NCBI GenBank assembly: GCA_002394605.1
Contig: DGUI01000025.1
Location: 1-26,939 of the forward strand
Direction of reading: 5' to 3'
DNA: 26,939 nucleotides
DNA from: Mageeibacillus sp. UBA4314
Lineage (GTDB): Bacteria > Bacillota > Clostridia > Saccharofermentanales > Saccharofermentanaceae
Shown piece after piece: positions 24,848-26,939 of this stretch. Positions within the stretch are counted from its first letter, which is position 1, and each line of letters starts with the position of its first letter. The notes below the pieces were generated by a model. It did no database searches, was not told the DNA's origin, and worked only from the letters and a program-made list of their open reading frames with translations. The position numbers and the translations under genes were made by a program.

Positions 24848-25123
24848 ATGTCAGGCCTCGAAGAAGCCCGGGCATACGAGAAGGGAGCTGCAAGATTAGC
24901 TACCTATGCCCGGAAGAGAAGTCTGCCTGATGTTGACAGTGTACAGTTGAGGAGAGATCTGTGCATGACTCAGAAGGATTTCGCGATCGTGCTCGGCGTC
25001 TCAACCAGGACGGTTGAAGCTTGGGAAACAGGCCGTTCAACTCCAACTCCTACGGCAAAAAAACTGATGTATCTGATCAGTCTGGATCATTCACTGGTTA
25101 AGAAGCTGCTTAAACCGGCTTAA
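24848..25123 (+). CDS. Orphan NadS/HigA-type HTH antitoxin-like protein
   Basis: From the ATG at 24848 the product has 91 residues. The frame is open further upstream without a usual start codon until inside the response regulator gene. The pattern MSGLEEARAYEKGAAR, then a Cro/C1-type HTH (LCMTQKDFAIVLGVSTRTVE followed by AWETGR), matches antitoxins of the HigA2/NadS group. Family proteins often begin a few residues earlier, and the upstream codons DTDFFEGV look like part of the fold, but no ATG, GTG or TTG is present there. AAGGAG sits only two bases before the ATG, an unusual spacing. No toxin gene is adjacent. It may be a solitary regulator or the remnant of a toxin-antitoxin pair. Confidence 0.68.
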   Translation: MSGLEEARAYEKGAARLATYARKRSLPDVDSVQLRRDLCMTQKDFAIVLGVSTRTVEAWETGRSTPTPTAKKLMYLISLDHSLVKKLLKPA

Positions 25124-26907
25124 TCCCTTCCGATTATCTTTGTGACCTGATAGACGAATACGCCCTTCGTCTTACCCTTGAGCGGGATCTCACCGACTTC
25201 ATTTACTTCGATCCTGTCCTTGAGCCTCTCATAGAGCTCGTCGCTTATCAGGACCTGTCCCTTCTTCGCATTGGCTTCAAGCCTTGCAGCAGTGTTGACC
25301 GTATCGCCGATCGCCGTGAAGTCCATCCTGAACTCGCATCCGACGTTGCCGACAACGGCAGGTCCGCAGTTGACACCGACACCGAATCCGACACTCCTGC
25401 CAAACCTCTTCATGAACTTCTCTTCGATGTCATTGCCGCCCTTGACGATATCCATTGCGGCACATACGGCCTTGTACTCATAATCCTCCAGATCGAAAGG
25501 AGAATTGAACACGGCCATCGTTGCATCACCGACGAACTTATCGAGCGTACCGCTGTTGTCGAAGATCGATTTCGTGGTGAGGCTTAAGTACTCGTTAAGG
25601 ATCTCCACGACCTGCTCAGGCTCTAAAGCCTCGGACATCGTCGTAAATCCTCTGATATCAACGAAGAGCACCGCGATGTCTCTGTTCTCACCGCCGAGCT
25701 TGATCTCAAAATCACCTTTCTTGGCGATCTCTTCGACGATCTGCGGAGCAACGTATTTACTGAAGGCGTTGAGCACCTTCTTCTTCTTGAGGGATTCAAC
25801 AAGGTAGTGGACGCCCAGCGAATAGACAAACGACAGTGTGATGACTATCGGGAAATAAATGACGCTGTAGGCGTAACCATTCTCGTTGAGCATCGTAAGG
25901 ATCCATAATTCTGCTCCGACCGAGGCAACGAGGATCAATACTGACTGCCATACCTTGAGCCTGCGGAAGAGGAAATGGAGACCAACTGTAATGAGCGCCG
26001 TGATAAGGCCCAAGACATAAGGGTTGCCGTTGATGGCAAAACGCCCCTGAAGGAGCGACTGGAAGATGTTCGCGTGGATCTCGATACCGTACATCTGCTC
26101 GCTTCCGCCGTTCGGAACGATAAAGATATCCTGCATCTCCGAATCATATGCACCTATGATCACAACGCTGTCCGCGAACACTCTTGGATCGATCTTGCCA
26201 TCCAGCACGTCCGCGAAAGAGATAAACTCATAATCACCCGGCTTTCCGGAATAGTTGATGATCGATCTGCCTGTGAGGTCGGTAGGGATCTCGTGAGGCG
26301 TTGTTCCCGTTATCTCGCAGTATTTGTGATATATCACGAGAGAGAATGTCCGGTATTCCTTGCCGTCGTAATTCTCCACGGGGATGATCCTTCTGACCGT
26401 TCCGTCAGAATCCGGTGCGACGTTGCTGTAACCGGTGGTACATACGTCCAGCAGTTCCTTATAGGGAGTGAATACTCCGGTCACGGGATAATACATGATC
26501 CCGTTCTGGTCAGTCTCCCATTTCTTGCTGTATTTGAGCTGGCTTACTACGACTACGTTGCCATATTCGGACGCAGCTTCAACGAGTTCCTTATCGCCCT
26601 CGCCGACATTCCCCGAGAACAGGATATCGAAGCCGATCACACTGGGCTTTGTTGTCTCATCAACATTGAGCTTCCTGATAAGATCGGCATATCTGCTCCT
26701 GGACCATGTCTGTATCGGCCCGTATTCCTCCAGGGTCCTCGCATCGATACCGATGATCTTGATATCACTCTTGATGCCTCTGGGGACCTGATACAGCCTG
26801 TCACGTGCGATATAGTCCAGCGAACTGAACAGATTGAACGCAGTCAGCAGGTACACCAGAAGCCCCGCTATGATTCCCTCCAGAACGATAAGCAGATTCT
26901 TGCGCAT
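25120..26907 (-). CDS. CHASE2-domain adenylate cyclase
   Basis: The product has 595 residues. A first membrane segment (about 5-28) is followed by an outside CHASE2 sensor (about 30-290), three membrane segments (about 295-365) and a class III cyclase domain (about 405-590). Metal-binding Asp417 (FVDIRGFT) and Asp461 (KFVGDATMAVF) are present. Lys457 and Thr531 (FTAIGDTVN) fit ATP selection, and Asn538 and Arg542 are the transition-state residues. It is predicted to make cyclic AMP in response to an outside signal. The ATG at 26907 lacks a clear ribosome site, and a short frame ends just upstream, so it may be translated by coupling. The stop overlaps that of the HTH gene by a few bases. Confidence 0.92.
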   Translation of the reverse strand: MRKNLLIVLEGIIAGLLVYLLTAFNLFSSLDYIARDRLYQVPRGIKSDIKIIGIDARTLEEYGPIQTWSRSRYADLIRKLNVDETTKPSVIGFDILFSGNVGEGDKELVEAASEYGNVVVVSQLKYSKKWETDQNGIMYYPVTGVFTPYKELLDVCTTGYSNVAPDSDGTVRRIIPVENYDGKEYRTFSLVIYHKYCEITGTTPHEIPTDLTGRSIINYSGKPGDYEFISFADVLDGKIDPRVFADSVVIIGAYDSEMQDIFIVPNGGSEQMYGIEIHANIFQSLLQGRFAINGNPYVLGLITALITVGLHFLFRRLKVWQSVLILVASVGAELWILTMLNENGYAYSVIYFPIVITLSFVYSLGVHYLVESLKKKKVLNAFSKYVAPQIVEEIAKKGDFEIKLGGENRDIAVLFVDIRGFTTMSEALEPEQVVEILNEYLSLTTKSIFDNSGTLDKFVGDATMAVFNSPFDLEDYEYKAVCAAMDIVKGGNDIEEKFMKRFGRSVGFGVGVNCGPAVVGNVGCEFRMDFTAIGDTVNTAARLEANAKKGQVLISDELYERLKDRIEVNEVGEIPLKGKTKGVFVYQVTKIIGRD

Positions 26908-26910
26908 ATA

Positions 26911-26939
26911 TCAGTTTACCGTCGAGAAGATGTAGTCAC
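26911..26939 (-). CDS. Possible C-terminal tail of an upstream gene, partial
   Basis: On the minus strand the last bases read as codons for DYIFSTVN followed by TGA, three bases before the cyclase start. This would be an operon partner whose body lies outside the window. Another frame also ends here, so the call is uncertain. Confidence 0.35.

Overview
The window looks like a chromosomal segment of a Gram-positive anaerobe of the class Clostridia. This is an inference from gene content: SipW-type (Ser/His) signal peptidases with TasA/camelysin-like surface proteins, a clostridial-type PssA with a four-residue insertion in its signature, Firmicutes-style Shine-Dalgarno sites and sigma-A promoters, and an ABC/two-component module. 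No rRNA, tRNA, CRISPR array or transposase was seen.

Region 1 (1-8651) is the most unusual part. Reading leftward from a strong promoter at 7464-7492 are a degenerate EAL protein, a membrane-anchored TasA-like protein, a SipW-type signal peptidase, a membrane-anchored McrB-like AAA+ ATPase, a DUF2357-like coiled-coil protein, and a second signal peptidase with a very long acidic repeat-rich N-terminus that runs off the left edge. Reading rightward from a promoter in the same 310-bp intergenic region is a secreted TasA/camelysin-like protein with its own terminator. I propose that this is one surface-fibre export/assembly system in which a membrane-tethered McrB/DUF2357 pair, with no recognisable nuclease, has been coupled to SipW processing and perhaps to c-di-GMP sensing. 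REP-like repeats lie on both sides of the DUF2357 gene.

Region 2 (8823-14624, minus strand) is a tightly overlapping six-gene phospholipid operon. In transcription order it holds a YbhN-like flippase-family protein, phosphatidylserine synthase, phosphatidylserine decarboxylase, a membrane metallophosphoesterase, a PAP2-family membrane phosphatase and an esterase-like lipoprotein. The first two biosynthetic enzymes make phosphatidylethanolamine. An ArsB/SLC13-type ion permease is divergent from it (14697-15803).

Region 3 (15804-17332) begins with about 780 bp without genes. It contains a 12-bp minisatellite followed by seven exactly 52-bp tandem units, each able to fold into a hairpin. After it come a small membrane protein and an XRE regulator with two membrane segments.

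Region 4 (17350-24766, minus strand) holds a two-component system (response regulator, then kinase) followed by a three-gene operon of ABC ATPase, FtsX-like permease and exported serine beta-lactamase-like protein. A tandem 11-bp-spaced direct repeat upstream of the ABC operon is a plausible binding site for the response regulator. The response regulator gene itself looks leaderless.

Region 5 (24848-26939) has an orphan NadS/HigA-type HTH protein with an unclear start, convergent with a CHASE2-adenylate cyclase. The tail of another gene may lie at the right edge.
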